Shown: positions 53,164 through 62,603, counted from the first letter of the stretch. The stretch is DNA of 64,000 nt from Rhodoferax sp. (GCF_012927445.1 NZ_JABBPD010000002.1:186001-250000), one strand, 5' to 3'. The notes: generated by a model from the sequence alone, not told the origin. Made by a program: numbers and translations.

Positions 53164-53551
53164 GTTGACCTGCCGCTTGAAGTCCTGCTCGATCTTGTTT
53201 TAGTTCAGCCAAGCTGGCGTGAAATATTCCTGTTGGGTTGCGTAGACGCTGTCGAGCCTCGCGGATCAACAAAATCCCACCGGTAAGAAACAGCAGCGCC
53301 ATTACCCCCACTGCTGCCAACCGATATCCCTCCCAAAACAGAAGGATGACGAAGCCACAAAACAACACAAACCCTATACCCAGAATTAGCAGGGCGATAG
53401 CACCCCAAAGCAGCCCGTCAAATAAACGGCGTTTCTCAAATTCAACCTCGGTGCCGAATAGATCCAAGCGTACTTGCGCCATTTCAAGCGCAGTGTCCAG
53501 AAAACGACGTAACGAGACAAAGAGGCCGCTCTCATTGTTAGGGCTGCTCAT
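53150..53551 (-). CDS. Phage holin superfamily III / YqjE-like membrane protein
   Basis: A 133-residue protein with two adjacent transmembrane segments (about 45-75 and 78-100, with LLWGAIALLILGIGFVLF first) and charged ends. This is the pattern of the YqjE family, found next to yqjD in many proteobacteria. No phage genes are present, so a lysis role is not implied. It lies 13 bases after the yqjD-like gene and overlaps the yqjK-like gene. Confidence 0.8.
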   Translation of the reverse strand: MSSPNNESGLFVSLRRFLDTALEMAQVRLDLFGTEVEFEKRRLFDGLLWGAIALLILGIGFVLFCGFVILLFWEGYRLAAVGVMALLFLTGGILLIREARQRLRNPTGIFHASLAELKQDRAGLQAAGQHEQR

Positions 53552-53564
53552 AACCTGCGATGAA

Positions 53565-53876
53565 CTAGCGACGGCTTACCAGCAAGCCCATGACGAGTCC
53601 AATACCAGCAGCGATGCCAATCGATTTCCAAGGGTTTTCATGCACAAATTCATCGGTGGCGTGACCGGCCGCTTTGGCCTTTGCGACAGCAGCTTCCTGC
53701 AAGTGTAGTAAATCGGCCTTGGCCTGATTCATTCGGGTCTGAACCCGGCTGCGAATGTCGGCTGCACTTTCACCTGCTTGGTCGGCAGTCATGCGCAGCA
53801 ATTCCTCGGCGTCAGTAATAACCACGCGCAAATCGCCCATTAATTTGTCTTTTTGAACAGAAGTCATATCAGTCAT
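53565..53876 (-). CDS. DUF883 protein (YqjD/ElaB family, ribosome-associated membrane protein)
   Basis: A 103-residue protein. A long amphipathic, Asp/Glu/Ala/Lys-rich helix (about 5-75) is followed by the family's C-terminal anchor ENPWKSIGIAAGIGLVMG and SRR end. E. coli YqjD and ElaB bind ribosomes at the membrane in stationary phase. An internal Met at residue 4 is an alternative start. It leads the yqjD-yqjE-yqjK-like unit. Confidence 0.88.
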   Translation of the reverse strand: MTDMTSVQKDKLMGDLRVVITDAEELLRMTADQAGESAADIRSRVQTRMNQAKADLLHLQEAAVAKAKAAGHATDEFVHENPWKSIGIAAGIGLVMGLLVSRR

Positions 53877-54183
53877 ATCAACCCTCCAATGTTTGAAAAA
53901 ATCAAGTTTAATAGTATTCTTTATCCTGTTTTATATCCTGACAAAAATCAAGGGATGGCAGATGAATTTGAGTTGACACTCGTGCCTCATTCTTGCAGCA
54001 AGGCGCACAATTTGTTATGTGCGGGGTTGATGAGTCACTTGATCAAACTCAAATACAGGTGGGATGGCTGGCCTACTATTCAAAAAATAATAGAAGAGCG
54101 CAAACACGTTCGCCTTGATTTTTTCATTTTGATTGCACGATGCAATTCTCGACAGGTTTCCTGTCCAAGATCATGTCCATCCG
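53877..54183. other. AT-rich intergenic region with no convincing gene
   Basis: About 300 bases between the divergent yqjD-like and CapK-like genes, more AT-rich than average. It must hold both promoters. A short open frame on the plus strand (codons from about 53955) encodes no recognisable domain and runs into the ligase gene in another frame. A small inverted repeat, ATTGCA/TGCAAT with a 3-base spacer, lies at 54132-54146, about 40 bases before the ligase start. Confidence 0.5.
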
Positions 54184-55578
54184 ATGATGTCAGTTTTTGA
54201 TCCTCTGCGTTTGGCTGCTGTGGCGCTGGATATCCTGGTTTGTGGACATGCCACCCCGGAAGCTCTTGCCGTTCGCCAAAATGCCCGACTTGCCAAGCTG
54301 CTTGCCGTTGCAGTACAGGGTTCGAAGGTATACCGCGAACGCCTGCGTGGCATTCAGCTCGATTCAGCGGAGTTGAGCACATTGCCCTCGGTGTCCCGGT
54401 GCGAGCTGATGGCGCGGTTCGATGATTGGGTGACTGACCCGCAGCTCAAACTGGCGCAACTTCAGTTGTTTATCGCCGACCCTCATCGCATTGGAGAGTC
54501 CTACCTTGACAAGTACCTGATTTGGGAAAGTTCCGGTACCAGTCATGAGCCCGGTGTGTTCGTACAGGATGCGCAAGCGTTAGCAGTCTACGACGCCTTG
54601 GAGGCGCTAAGGCGAAGTACGCCGCGTCCACTGCAATACTGGTTTGACGCCGTGATGCTGAATGAACGCATCGCTTTTGTTGGTGCAATTGGTGGTCATT
54701 TTTCCAGCGTTGTGTCTTTGCAAAGGTTGCGACAACTTAACCCATGGATGGCGCAATCCTTGCAATGCTTCTCCATTTTGCAGTCCACCAGCACATTGGT
54801 CGGCGAGCTCAATGCGTTCGCGCCCACCGTGATTGCCACCTATCCGACTGTGGCCGCATTGCTGGCTGAAGAGGCCTACCGCGGGTCGCTGGCCTTCAGG
54901 CCGAAGGAGGTCTGGACCGGCGGTGAAACCTTGAGCGTTGCCGTGCGGCAGCGGGTTGAGCTGGCGCTGGGATGCCCTGTACGCAATAGCTATGGCGCCT
55001 CTGAGTTCATGTCGATTGGATGGGAGTGCAATCACGGTCAACTGCACGCCAATACCGACTGGGTTATTCTTGAACCGATTGATGAGCGGGGCCGATTGGT
55101 GCCAGCCGGTCAGCCTTCAAATTCGACCTTGTTGACCAACTTGGCCAATCACGTGCAACCGCTTATTCGCTATGACCTGGGCGATCAAGTAACAGTGCAC
55201 CAGGAGCGCTGTGAATGCGGTTCTTCATTGCCGGTGATTGAGGTGCGGGGGCGGCGTGATGATCCACTGCTAATGGCCGGACGGGATGGGCAGTCTGTCA
55301 CACTGCTGCCGCTGGCGCTGACCACGGTTCTCGAAGACGAAGCCGGCGTATTCGATTTTCAGTTGCGCCAACAGGATGATCACACTTTGGTGCTGCGGCT
55401 TGAACTAAATGGAGAACCGGCCGAAACCGTTGTGACGCGTTGCCGTGCTGCATTGGCGCATTTTGCAGAGGTTCAAGGTTTGGCGCCGCTGGATGTGATT
55501 GCGGAACTGGGGCAAGCCGTACCGAGGGGGCGCAGTGGCAAGGCCCAACGGATCGTGGCGCGTCCAGACGTTAAGTGA
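54184..55578 (+). CDS. Adenylate-forming enzyme, CapK/PaaK-like
   Basis: A 464-residue member of the ANL adenylating superfamily in the phenylacetate-CoA ligase/CapK/F390-synthetase-like group. Landmarks are LIWESSGTSHEPGVF (P-loop-like), VWTGGETLS, RNSYGASEFMSIGWEC and LIRYDLGDQVT. The C-terminal domain ends with a PRGRSGKAQRIV motif holding the catalytic lysine. It would activate a carboxylate with ATP, but no paa, capsule or CoA-pathway genes are near, so the substrate is open. Two adjacent ATG codons (54184, 54187) are possible starts; there is no clear ribosome-binding site. Confidence 0.78.
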   Translation: MMSVFDPLRLAAVALDILVCGHATPEALAVRQNARLAKLLAVAVQGSKVYRERLRGIQLDSAELSTLPSVSRCELMARFDDWVTDPQLKLAQLQLFIADPHRIGESYLDKYLIWESSGTSHEPGVFVQDAQALAVYDALEALRRSTPRPLQYWFDAVMLNERIAFVGAIGGHFSSVVSLQRLRQLNPWMAQSLQCFSILQSTSTLVGELNAFAPTVIATYPTVAALLAEEAYRGSLAFRPKEVWTGGETLSVAVRQRVELALGCPVRNSYGASEFMSIGWECNHGQLHANTDWVILEPIDERGRLVPAGQPSNSTLLTNLANHVQPLIRYDLGDQVTVHQERCECGSSLPVIEVRGRRDDPLLMAGRDGQSVTLLPLALTTVLEDEAGVFDFQLRQQDDHTLVLRLELNGEPAETVVTRCRAALAHFAEVQGLAPLDVIAELGQAVPRGRSGKAQRIVARPDVK

Positions 55579-55594
55579 CGGCTGCCGGTTATTG

Positions 55595-55611
55595 ACGCTT
55601 TTTTAAAGCGT
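55595..55611. terminator. Possible weak hairpin between convergent genes
   Basis: ACGCTTT and AAAGCGT form a 7-base stem around TTT in the 45-base gap between the ligase gene and the PRPP-synthase-like gene. The stem is short and no T-run follows, so the terminator role is uncertain. Confidence 0.3.
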
Positions 55612-55623
55612 GCCTGTGGGCCG

Positions 55624-56520
55624 TTACGCTGCTGGCTGCACAAGCGTTAAAGCGGCTGCGATGGTTTTGGCCATGCTGACCGCATTGCTTGGATGGTTGA
55701 TGCAGTCGGTGCTCCAGACTTCACGGATACCAGCCTCCTGCATGACCTGCAAGGCGTCGCCAGCGAAAAGTGCGTGGGTTACCGCGACATCAACTGAAGC
55801 CGCTCCAGCGGTCAGCAGCAGGCGTGCCGCCTGCGCGACGGTGTGGCCGGTGCTGGCCACATCATCCAGCAGAACCACTTGTCGACCGGAAAGCGCCACG
55901 TCGGGCAGTGTCACTTCCACCGCCCGGTCGCCATGACGGACCTTGCGGCATACCGCGTGATCGAACCCATGGCGTGCTGCGGCCTGCGCGACCCACTGAG
56001 CCGACTCTTCGTCCGGGCCCAGTAACAACGGATTCTGTCGCTGCGCCGCAATCAGATCAGCCAGTAGCGGGGCGCCGCTGAGCATAATGGCGTTGGCGAC
56101 GGGCACGGCTTCCTGCAGCGTGGCCACCCGGTGCAGGTGCGGATCGACGGTGATTACGGCGTTAAAGAGGCCTGCCAGAAACCGTCCGACAATGCGCTGA
56201 CTGATGGCTTCGCCCGGATGAAAAGCGACATCCTGGCGCATGTAGGATAAATAAGGCGCCACCAGCGTCAAGTTCCTGGCGCCCAGGTCGCGTGCGGTTT
56301 GAGCGGCTAGCAACAGTTCAATCAATTTTTCATTCGGGTTGTTCAGCGTGCGCAGAATAACAACTTGCGCAGATAAGGACTCAGGCAGACGCAACTTGAT
56401 TTCGCCATCAGGAAAGCGATGGCTCTGAATTTTTCCGAGATTCAGGTGGCCGGCCAGAGCGATGCGAGCCGCACTCTCTTGCTCATCAGCGAAGTACAGT
56501 AAAACTGGTTTTGATTTCAT
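55624..56520 (-). CDS. Ribose-phosphate pyrophosphokinase-like protein
   Basis: A 298-residue protein of the PRPP synthase family. It has the N-terminal SHRFPDGEIKLRLPES, the DPHLHRVATL segment (in place of DLHADQ-type metal/ATP site) and a PRPP loop LLDDVASTGHTVAQAA. It is more divergent than the housekeeping Prs, which must be elsewhere in the genome. The gene overlaps the AMP-phosphorylase-type gene by one base (TGATG), so the two are translationally coupled. A role in the same salvage route is likely: it may form PRPP from ribose 5-phosphate, or act on ribose 1,5-bisphosphate. Confidence 0.85.
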   Translation of the reverse strand: MKSKPVLLYFADEQESAARIALAGHLNLGKIQSHRFPDGEIKLRLPESLSAQVVILRTLNNPNEKLIELLLAAQTARDLGARNLTLVAPYLSYMRQDVAFHPGEAISQRIVGRFLAGLFNAVITVDPHLHRVATLQEAVPVANAIMLSGAPLLADLIAAQRQNPLLLGPDEESAQWVAQAAARHGFDHAVCRKVRHGDRAVEVTLPDVALSGRQVVLLDDVASTGHTVAQAARLLLTAGAASVDVAVTHALFAGDALQVMQEAGIREVWSTDCINHPSNAVSMAKTIAAALTLVQPAA

Positions 56521-58118
56521 CAGAATTCCACAAAGACATGAGGCACTTCATCGGCGCGGCCAATCGTGTAACCGGTTGACTTGGCGCAGGTCTGACGTGC
56601 AAATTCAAGGTCACTCTGAAACCCGGCGTGCACGCGGTAAAGAACGTCTCCGCTGGACACGGCATCCCCCAGCTTGCGAAACAGATCAACGCCCGCACCA
56701 ATAACCTTGGGCGCACCGGCTAAACGGGCCATGCGCGCGACCTGAAGATTGTCAATGCCGGTCACCACGCCTGATTCGGCCGCGCAAATATCAAACGTTA
56801 ACGCGCCAAGTTGAAGATTGTTGTGATCAAACGTTTTTTGCCCCTGGGCCGCAATGATGGCGTTCATTTTGGTCAACGCGCGGCCGGAGTCCAGGATGTC
56901 CCGTGCAATTGCGAAACCATCACCGCCCCGGACGTCCGGATTGCATTCGATTAATCGGCCAGCCAGCCGCAAAGATTTCTGCCGCAAGTCGTTGGGCGCT
57001 CTGGGGTCATTTTCCAGCACCCGCATGACATCGCGGGCTTCGAGCACAGGGCCAATGCCATTGCCGATGGGCTGGCGACCGTCGGTAATGATGACATCCA
57101 GCGATAGATGCATGCGTCCGGCCACATACTCGAACAGTCGACGCAGGCGTTGCGCCTCGGGCATCGAGCGCACTTTGGCGGTGGGGCCGATGGGAATGTC
57201 AAGCACCAGATGGGTCGACCCGGCCGCAATTTTTTTGGAGAGAATAGAGGCCACCATTTGTCCCGCCGAATCGACGCCCAAGGGCCGCTCCACAGAAATC
57301 AATACATCGTCAGCCGGTGACAGATTGGCGGTCCCGCCCCAAGCCAGGCAAGCCCGGTGTTCGCGCACGATGGCAGCCAGTTGCTCAAAGGGAAGTTCAA
57401 CATTGGCCAGCACCTCCATGGTGTCGGCGGTGCCGGCGGGTGAGGTGATGGCACGGGAGGATGTTTTGGGGCAGAGCAGGCCATGCGCCGCCACAATCGG
57501 CACCACCAGCATGGAGGTGCGGTTGCCGGGGATGCCGCCAATGCAATGTTTGTCAACCACCAGGTGTTCGTGCCAGTCGAGTGTTCGTCCACTGGCCACC
57601 ATTGCCTCAGTCAGAAAATAGACTTCTTCCCGGTCCAGTTCATCCCGGTTGGTGGCAACAACAAAGGCGGTCAGCTCGATCTTGGAGTAGTGCAACTCGG
57701 CAATGTCGCGCACGATGTCCCGAAAATCGTCCCGGCTCAGTCGTTCACCGGCAATTTTTCGGTACAGCGCACCAATGGATTTGGGTGGCTCGGCCTGAGA
57801 TACCGAGGCTGTATGTCCATCCTTGACCGCCAGTTGCAGAAAAGCGTCTTCGGACAGTCCAAGCTCATGACAACCCACGATGGCCAGATCATCGACCACG
57901 TTCAGGGTTGCCAGAATGTGCCGCCCATTGGCCCGAACCTCAACTTTGGACAGGGCCTGAAAGCCCTCGGCCCGGTAGACCGCGCAATCCCGGTGCAGAT
58001 AAACCACATTTTCGCGGTAAGTATCGATTGCAACCCGGCGAACCGCCAGGTTGGAGGTCACCAGATTTTCACCTTGCGGCGCATCGGGCGCTAGCCGGTC
58101 ATCGGAGATATTGCTCAT
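56520..58118 (-). CDS. Thymidine phosphorylase family protein of AMP-phosphorylase type
   Basis: A 532-residue phosphorylase, about 90 residues longer than E. coli DeoA (thymidine phosphorylase) because of an N-terminal extra domain. The core [19 protein letters not shown] and [19 protein letters not shown] closely resemble archaeal AMP phosphorylases, which split nucleoside 5'-monophosphates with phosphate to a base and ribose 1,5-bisphosphate. Substrate choice (NMP versus thymidine) cannot be proven from sequence. It is the upstream gene of a coupled pair with a PRPP-synthase-like protein. No RuBisCO gene, the archaeal partner, is in the window. Confidence 0.85.
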   Translation of the reverse strand: MSNISDDRLAPDAPQGENLVTSNLAVRRVAIDTYRENVVYLHRDCAVYRAEGFQALSKVEVRANGRHILATLNVVDDLAIVGCHELGLSEDAFLQLAVKDGHTASVSQAEPPKSIGALYRKIAGERLSRDDFRDIVRDIAELHYSKIELTAFVVATNRDELDREEVYFLTEAMVASGRTLDWHEHLVVDKHCIGGIPGNRTSMLVVPIVAAHGLLCPKTSSRAITSPAGTADTMEVLANVELPFEQLAAIVREHRACLAWGGTANLSPADDVLISVERPLGVDSAGQMVASILSKKIAAGSTHLVLDIPIGPTAKVRSMPEAQRLRRLFEYVAGRMHLSLDVIITDGRQPIGNGIGPVLEARDVMRVLENDPRAPNDLRQKSLRLAGRLIECNPDVRGGDGFAIARDILDSGRALTKMNAIIAAQGQKTFDHNNLQLGALTFDICAAESGVVTGIDNLQVARMARLAGAPKVIGAGVDLFRKLGDAVSSGDVLYRVHAGFQSDLEFARQTCAKSTGYTIGRADEVPHVFVEF

Positions 58119-58191
58119 GGCTGTAGCCTACACCCGTTTCATGGACTGGAATCGGTCAGGGCGCTCAATGCTCATTGGGGGAAACCCAATA

Positions 58192-58217
58192 AAAAAGGCT
58201 TCCGAAGAAGCCTTTTT
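58192..58217 (-). terminator. Rho-independent terminator downstream of efp
   Basis: An 11-base stem AAAAAGGCTTC / GAAGCCTTTTT with a 4-base loop (CGAA). On the minus strand it is followed by a T-rich run, 15 bases after the efp stop codon. Confidence 0.9.
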
Positions 58218-58231
58218 GCAGCGAACTAAAG

Positions 58232-58786
58232 TTAGACGCGTTTTCTGTATTCGCCAGTGCGGGTGTCGATTTCGACCTTGTCGCCTTGGGCTACAAAAAT
58301 TGGCACACCCAAGTCAAATCCGGTGGAGATTTTGGCAGGCTTGAGCACTTTGCCAGACGTGTCGCCTTTGACGGCAGGTTCGGTCCAGGTGATTTCGCGC
58401 ACGACACTGGTGGGCATTTCAACTGAAATGGCCTTGTCGTCATAGAACACGACTTCGAGTTCCATGCCGTCTTCGAGGTAGTTCAGCGAGTCGCCCATGT
58501 TTTCGGCTTCGACTTCATACTGGTTGAACTCGGTGTCCATGCAGATGTACATCGGTTCGGCAAAGTAAGAGTAGGTGCACTCTTTTTTGTCCAGAACGAC
58601 TTGGTCGAGCTTGTCGTCGGCCTTGAACACGACTTCGGTACCGAAGTTGGCGATCAGGCTTTTCAGCTTCATGCGCACGGTGGCGGAGTTGCGGCCGCCG
58701 CGGCTGTATTCAGCCTTGAGCACGACCATAGGGTCTTTACCGTGCATGATGACATTGCCGGCGCGAATTTCTTGAGCGGTTTTCAT
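58232..58786 (-). CDS. efp: Elongation factor P (arginine-32 type)
   Basis: A 184-residue factor that rescues ribosomes stalled at polyproline. The modification loop reads YSRGGRNSA, placing Arg at position 32. Arg32-type EF-P is activated by rhamnosylation by EarP, whose gene lies 98 bases upstream in the same direction; other bacteria have a lysine at this site. KOW, S1-like OB and C-terminal domains are complete. A terminator follows. Confidence 0.96.
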   Translation of the reverse strand: MKTAQEIRAGNVIMHGKDPMVVLKAEYSRGGRNSATVRMKLKSLIANFGTEVVFKADDKLDQVVLDKKECTYSYFAEPMYICMDTEFNQYEVEAENMGDSLNYLEDGMELEVVFYDDKAISVEMPTSVVREITWTEPAVKGDTSGKVLKPAKISTGFDLGVPIFVAQGDKVEIDTRTGEYRKRV

Positions 58787-58884
58787 AGCGATTATGTGAA
58801 GGTTGGCCGCTTGCTTAGCGGCGAGGGCGGCATGGACTGGACTAATCCGGTCAAATTTCGCAAGTCTTCGATTTTAATGGTTTT

Positions 58885-59973
58885 TTACGCTAACCGCATG
58901 ATCTGTGTCACAAGATCAGCGTGCTGCAGTTGTTGGGCCCGTGCTGCCGTCACGGTTTGCTGCCATTCAGCGAGGGAGAGCGCGGGCAAAGCCGCCTGGC
59001 TCACACCATTCCAGACATGATGAAAATCCCGCAATGAGGGCGTGGCGTGCAGCAGGTCCAGAAAAGCGTCAAGCTTGCTGTGGTGGGCGTCGTCATGCTG
59101 CAGGTAAATCTGCCAGACAAAAGGTTTGCCGGCCCACAAGGCCCGGACCAGGGAGTCTTCTCCCCGCACAAAATTCAGATCGCAGGCCCACAGCAGGTGA
59201 TCAAAATCGTGTTGGGTCAGTGCGGGGAGGTAAGAAAATGATAGCGACTTGCGCATGTTCCATGCGGGCTGGGAGCTATTTTTATCCTTAATCCAGGCTG
59301 CAACGGCCGCCGTGGCCCGTCCGGCGGTGACCAGGAGCCGGGTCGGTTGTGGGTCGCTGGCCAGTTTGTCCAGCAATTCCCCCAAGGCGGGTGGCTCGTA
59401 ACAAAATAATGACACCAGCCGTTCGCCCTGAAATTCAATGCCCAATTGCTGCAGCCAGGCGGTGCGGTCAAAGCGGGCCTGGCGTTCCAGCAGATCGGCT
59501 TCGCGCAGCAGCCCCCCGGTGCCCGCGGTGAAGCCGGGGTAAAAAAAGTGTTTGGTCAGACCTTTGCCCGGCCCGGACATCACGGGGGAGAGCAGGCCAT
59601 GGCTTCGTTCTGCGTAGCCTTCGGCGCTCAGGTACTCCAGATTAACCCAAGTGCTTTTTAGGCCTCTAGCCCTCGTACTCATTGCGTAAGCAGCTATAAA
59701 TTCAGGAGCGATCTCGCAGCCGAAGGTTTCCACCAAAATATCGCCCATCACCAAGTCATTGGTTGGGATCGGCTGTGTCCAGACCCGGACCTCGACACCG
59801 GCGGCACCCCCGGGGGCCATCCAGTCCAGGGCGCTGGTATCGTCCACCCATAAACGCACCCGCTCGCCCCGCGCGGCCAAGCCGACCGCCAAACGCCAGC
59901 ACACACCAATGTCACCGTAGTTATCGATGACCTTGCAAAAAATGTCCCAAAGCTTGCTGTTTTCTGTATTCAC
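58885..59973 (-). CDS. earP: EF-P arginine rhamnosyltransferase EarP
   Basis: A 362-residue GT-B enzyme that transfers rhamnose from dTDP-rhamnose to Arg32 of EF-P. The N-terminal signature [21 protein letters not shown] contains the conserved acidic residues. The start is uncertain: GTG at 59973 is preferred, and a TTG at 59991 is also in frame. Residues encoded near 59654-59710 ([16 protein letters not shown]) come from a dispersed repeat and lie just before the conserved [10 protein letters not shown]. The pairing with Arg32-type EF-P supports the call. Confidence 0.93.
   Translation of the reverse strand: MNTENSKLWDIFCKVIDNYGDIGVCWRLAVGLAARGERVRLWVDDTSALDWMAPGGAAGVEVRVWTQPIPTNDLVMGDILVETFGCEIAPEFIAAYAMSTRARGLKSTWVNLEYLSAEGYAERSHGLLSPVMSGPGKGLTKHFFYPGFTAGTGGLLREADLLERQARFDRTAWLQQLGIEFQGERLVSLFCYEPPALGELLDKLASDPQPTRLLVTAGRATAAVAAWIKDKNSSQPAWNMRKSLSFSYLPALTQHDFDHLLWACDLNFVRGEDSLVRALWAGKPFVWQIYLQHDDAHHSKLDAFLDLLHATPSLRDFHHVWNGVSQAALPALSLAEWQQTVTAARAQQLQHADLVTQIMRLA
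59654..59710 (-). repeat. Dispersed ~50-bp repeat, copy L (inside earP)
   Basis: Read on the minus strand: CTGAATTTATAGCTGCT, TACGC, then TACGAGGGCTAGAGGCC. It is on the host sense strand, read ATA GCT GCT ... ACG AGG GCT, the same frame as copies B, E, G and K. It encodes APEFIA; the HerA-type ATPase gene encodes the same APEFIA from copy J. Confidence 0.7.
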
Positions 59974-60000
59974 GCTAGAGATTGTCCACAATACGCACCT

Positions 60001-61992
60001 ATGCCCGTTTTGCCTGATTCCAACCCGCCCGAGCCCTCCGTGTCCTCTGAATTGACTTCACTGCCGGCTCACCCCGAACAGTTATTAAGTGACGTGGCGA
60101 GCCTGCCCGCGCTGCCCGGTGTGTACCGCTATTTCGATGCCGAAGGCATGGTGCTCTATGTGGGCAAAGCCATCAACCTGAAAAAGCGGGTGTCCAGCTA
60201 TTTTCAGAAAAATCATGGCGGCACGCGCATCGGGCACATGGTCAGCAAGATTGTGCGCATGGAAACCACGGTGGTGCGTTCAGAAGCCGAGGCGCTGCTG
60301 CTGGAAAACAACCTGATCAAGACGCTCAATCCCAAGTACAACATTCTGTTCCGGGATGACAAGAGTTATCCGTACTTGAAGATGACGGGGGTGAGTCCTT
60401 CTGCGAATCCGAGTTCGAGCTTTTCCAGGGTGTCCTATTACCGGGGTGCGGTTGAAAAGAAGCACCATTATTTTGGGCCGTACCCCAGCGCCTGGGCGGT
60501 CAAAGAGGCCATTTTGCTGATGCAGAAGGTGTTTCGCCTGCGCACCTGTGAAGACCCAGTATTTAACAACCGCACGCGGCCTTGCCTGCTGTACCAGATC
60601 AAGCGCTGTTCCGCGCCGTGCGTGGGGCATATTTCAGCGGCGGACTATGCGCAGGATGTGGCCAATGCCGAGCGCTTTTTGCGCGGCGATGCCCGCCAGC
60701 TGATGGACGTGCTGGAGGCCCGCATGATGGCGCATGCGGAACGGCTGGAGTTTGAGCAGGCGGCCGAACTGCGCAATCAGGTGGCGGCGCTGTCCAATGT
60801 GCTGCACCAGCAGTCGGTCGACAATGTGTCGGACCGCGATGTGGATATTCTGGCGGTGAAGGTGCAGGGCGGTCGTGCCTGCGTCAATCTGGCGATGGTG
60901 CGCGGTGGGCGCCACCTCGGTGACCGACCTTATTTTCCGGTGCATGTGGAAGATGCGGCGGGGGTCTACACCGAAGACGACGAGGGCGCGGCAGCGGCGC
61001 CGTCCGTTGAGGCCCAGGTGCTGGAGGCCTTTGTGGCGCAGCATTACCTGAATGTGCCGATCCCACCCTCGTTGGTGGTGAGTGAGCCGGTGAATAAAAA
61101 CCTGATCAAAGCGCTGTCGATCCAGTCCGGCGTCAAGGTGACGGCCGTGCACCAGCCGCGCGAACAGCGCCGCCAATGGCTGGAAATGGCGCAAACCAAT
61201 GCCAGTCTGCAGTTGGCCCGGTTGCTGTCGGAAGAGGGCTCGCAGCAGGCGCGCACGCGGGCGTTGGCCGATGCGCTGGATCTGGCGCTCGACAATCTGG
61301 ATGAGCTGCGTGTGGAGTGTTTCGACATTTCGCACACCGCCGGCGAAGCGACCCAGGCTTCGTGCGTGGTGTTTCATCACCACAAAATGCAAAACGCCGA
61401 GTACCGCCGCTATAGCATTGACGGCATCACCCCGGGTGATGACTATGCGGCCATGCGCCAGGTACTGCTGCGGCGCTACGGCAAATTGGCCGAGACTTTG
61501 CGGGAAGCGCAAAAGACCGGGCAAACGCCCGCTGGTACTGGCCGGCTGCCCGATCTGGTGCTGGTGGACGGCGGCAAGGGCCAGGTGTCCATGGCGCGTG
61601 AGGTGTTTGAGCAGTTGGGGCTGGACCTGTCACTGATCGTGGGGGTCGAGAAAGGGGAAGGGCGCAAGGTTGGGCTGGAAGAGTTGGTGTTTGCCGATGG
61701 CCGCGAGAAGGTCTATCTGGGCAAGGACTCGGCGGCCTTGATGCTGGTAGCCCAGATTCGGGACGAAGCGCACCGTTTTGCCATCACCGGCATGCGCGCG
61801 AAACGGGCCAAAGTGCGGGTGGATGGCGGCAAACTGGAGGAAATTCCCGGTATCGGGCCGAAACGGCGCGCCAGGTTGTTGCAGCGTTTTGGCGGGGTGC
61901 GTGGCGTGGGGTTGGCGGGTGTCGAAGATATTGCGACCGTGGAGGGTATCTCCCGGGAACTGGCCGAGGAAATATACCGGGCCCTGCACTGA
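60001..61992 (+). CDS. uvrC: Excinuclease ABC subunit UvrC
   Basis: A 663-residue nucleotide-excision repair nuclease that makes both incisions around DNA damage with UvrB. Order: GIY-YIG domain ([27 protein letters not shown]), UVR motif ([20 protein letters not shown]), RNase H-like endonuclease domain ([32 protein letters not shown]) and tandem helix-hairpin-helix C-terminus ([18 protein letters not shown]). It is about 50 residues longer than E. coli UvrC because of small insertions, including a Ser-rich stretch [15 protein letters not shown] near residue 130. Followed after 44 bases by pgsA. Confidence 0.95.
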   Translation: MPVLPDSNPPEPSVSSELTSLPAHPEQLLSDVASLPALPGVYRYFDAEGMVLYVGKAINLKKRVSSYFQKNHGGTRIGHMVSKIVRMETTVVRSEAEALLLENNLIKTLNPKYNILFRDDKSYPYLKMTGVSPSANPSSSFSRVSYYRGAVEKKHHYFGPYPSAWAVKEAILLMQKVFRLRTCEDPVFNNRTRPCLLYQIKRCSAPCVGHISAADYAQDVANAERFLRGDARQLMDVLEARMMAHAERLEFEQAAELRNQVAALSNVLHQQSVDNVSDRDVDILAVKVQGGRACVNLAMVRGGRHLGDRPYFPVHVEDAAGVYTEDDEGAAAAPSVEAQVLEAFVAQHYLNVPIPPSLVVSEPVNKNLIKALSIQSGVKVTAVHQPREQRRQWLEMAQTNASLQLARLLSEEGSQQARTRALADALDLALDNLDELRVECFDISHTAGEATQASCVVFHHHKMQNAEYRRYSIDGITPGDDYAAMRQVLLRRYGKLAETLREAQKTGQTPAGTGRLPDLVLVDGGKGQVSMAREVFEQLGLDLSLIVGVEKGEGRKVGLEELVFADGREKVYLGKDSAALMLVAQIRDEAHRFAITGMRAKRAKVRVDGGKLEEIPGIGPKRRARLLQRFGGVRGVGLAGVEDIATVEGISRELAEEIYRALH

Positions 61993-62036
61993 CCGGACCC
62001 GGCCAGATTGCCGTCGGGTCGTGCCACAATCACGCT

Positions 62037-62603
62037 ATGTTTTTTACTATTCCGACGATCATGACTTGGGCGCGCATTGCTGCGATCCCGTTGATAGTCG
62101 GAGTGTTCTACCTGCCGATTGAGCCGGCCAGCCGTAATTTGGTTGCAACAGTCCTGTTTGTGGTGTCGGCAGCCACCGACTGGCTGGATGGCTACCTTGC
62201 CCGCAAGCTCAATCAGGTATCTTCTTTTGGTGCGTTCCTGGACCCGGTGGCCGACAAGATTCTGGTGTGTGCCAGCGTGCTGGTGTTGGTGCATCTCGGC
62301 CGTGCCGACGTCTTCGTCGCCCTCATCATCATCGGTCGCGAAATTGCAATTTCCGCGCTGCGTGAATGGATGGCCCAGATCGGGGCCTCCAAGAGCGTGG
62401 CGGTGCACATGGTTGGCAAACTCAAAACGGTGGTGCAAATGGTGGCGATTCCGTTTTTGTTGTTTGACGGTCTGTTGCTCGGTGTCATCGATACCCATGA
62501 ATGGGGTGTCTGGCTCATCTGGATTGCCGCCGTCATGACGGTCTGGTCCATGGTGTACTACCTGCAGAAGGCGCTGCCTGAAATTCGGGCAAGGGTAAAG
62601 TGA
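62037..62603 (+). CDS. pgsA: CDP-diacylglycerol-glycerol-3-phosphate 3-phosphatidyltransferase
   Basis: A 188-residue integral membrane enzyme that makes phosphatidylglycerophosphate, the committed step to phosphatidylglycerol and cardiolipin. The CDP-alcohol phosphotransferase motif D-G-x2-A-R-x8-G-x3-D-x3-D is visible in DWLDGYLARKLNQVSSFGAF followed by LDPVADK. Four or more hydrophobic helices. uvrC-pgsA adjacency is common in proteobacteria. The stop overlaps the GTG of the transporter gene by 4 bases. Confidence 0.95.
   Translation: MFFTIPTIMTWARIAAIPLIVGVFYLPIEPASRNLVATVLFVVSAATDWLDGYLARKLNQVSSFGAFLDPVADKILVCASVLVLVHLGRADVFVALIIIGREIAISALREWMAQIGASKSVAVHMVGKLKTVVQMVAIPFLLFDGLLLGVIDTHEWGVWLIWIAAVMTVWSMVYYLQKALPEIRARVK

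Noticed and set aside
53150..53551. Prophage remnant suggested by the holin-family match
   Set aside because: No integrase, lysin, capsid or tail gene is present; the gene sits in a conserved yqjDEK-type order.
53853..54200. 115-codon plus-strand frame between yqjD and the CapK-like gene
   Set aside because: It overlaps both neighbours, has no ribosome-binding site or recognised domain, and lies where two divergent promoters must be.
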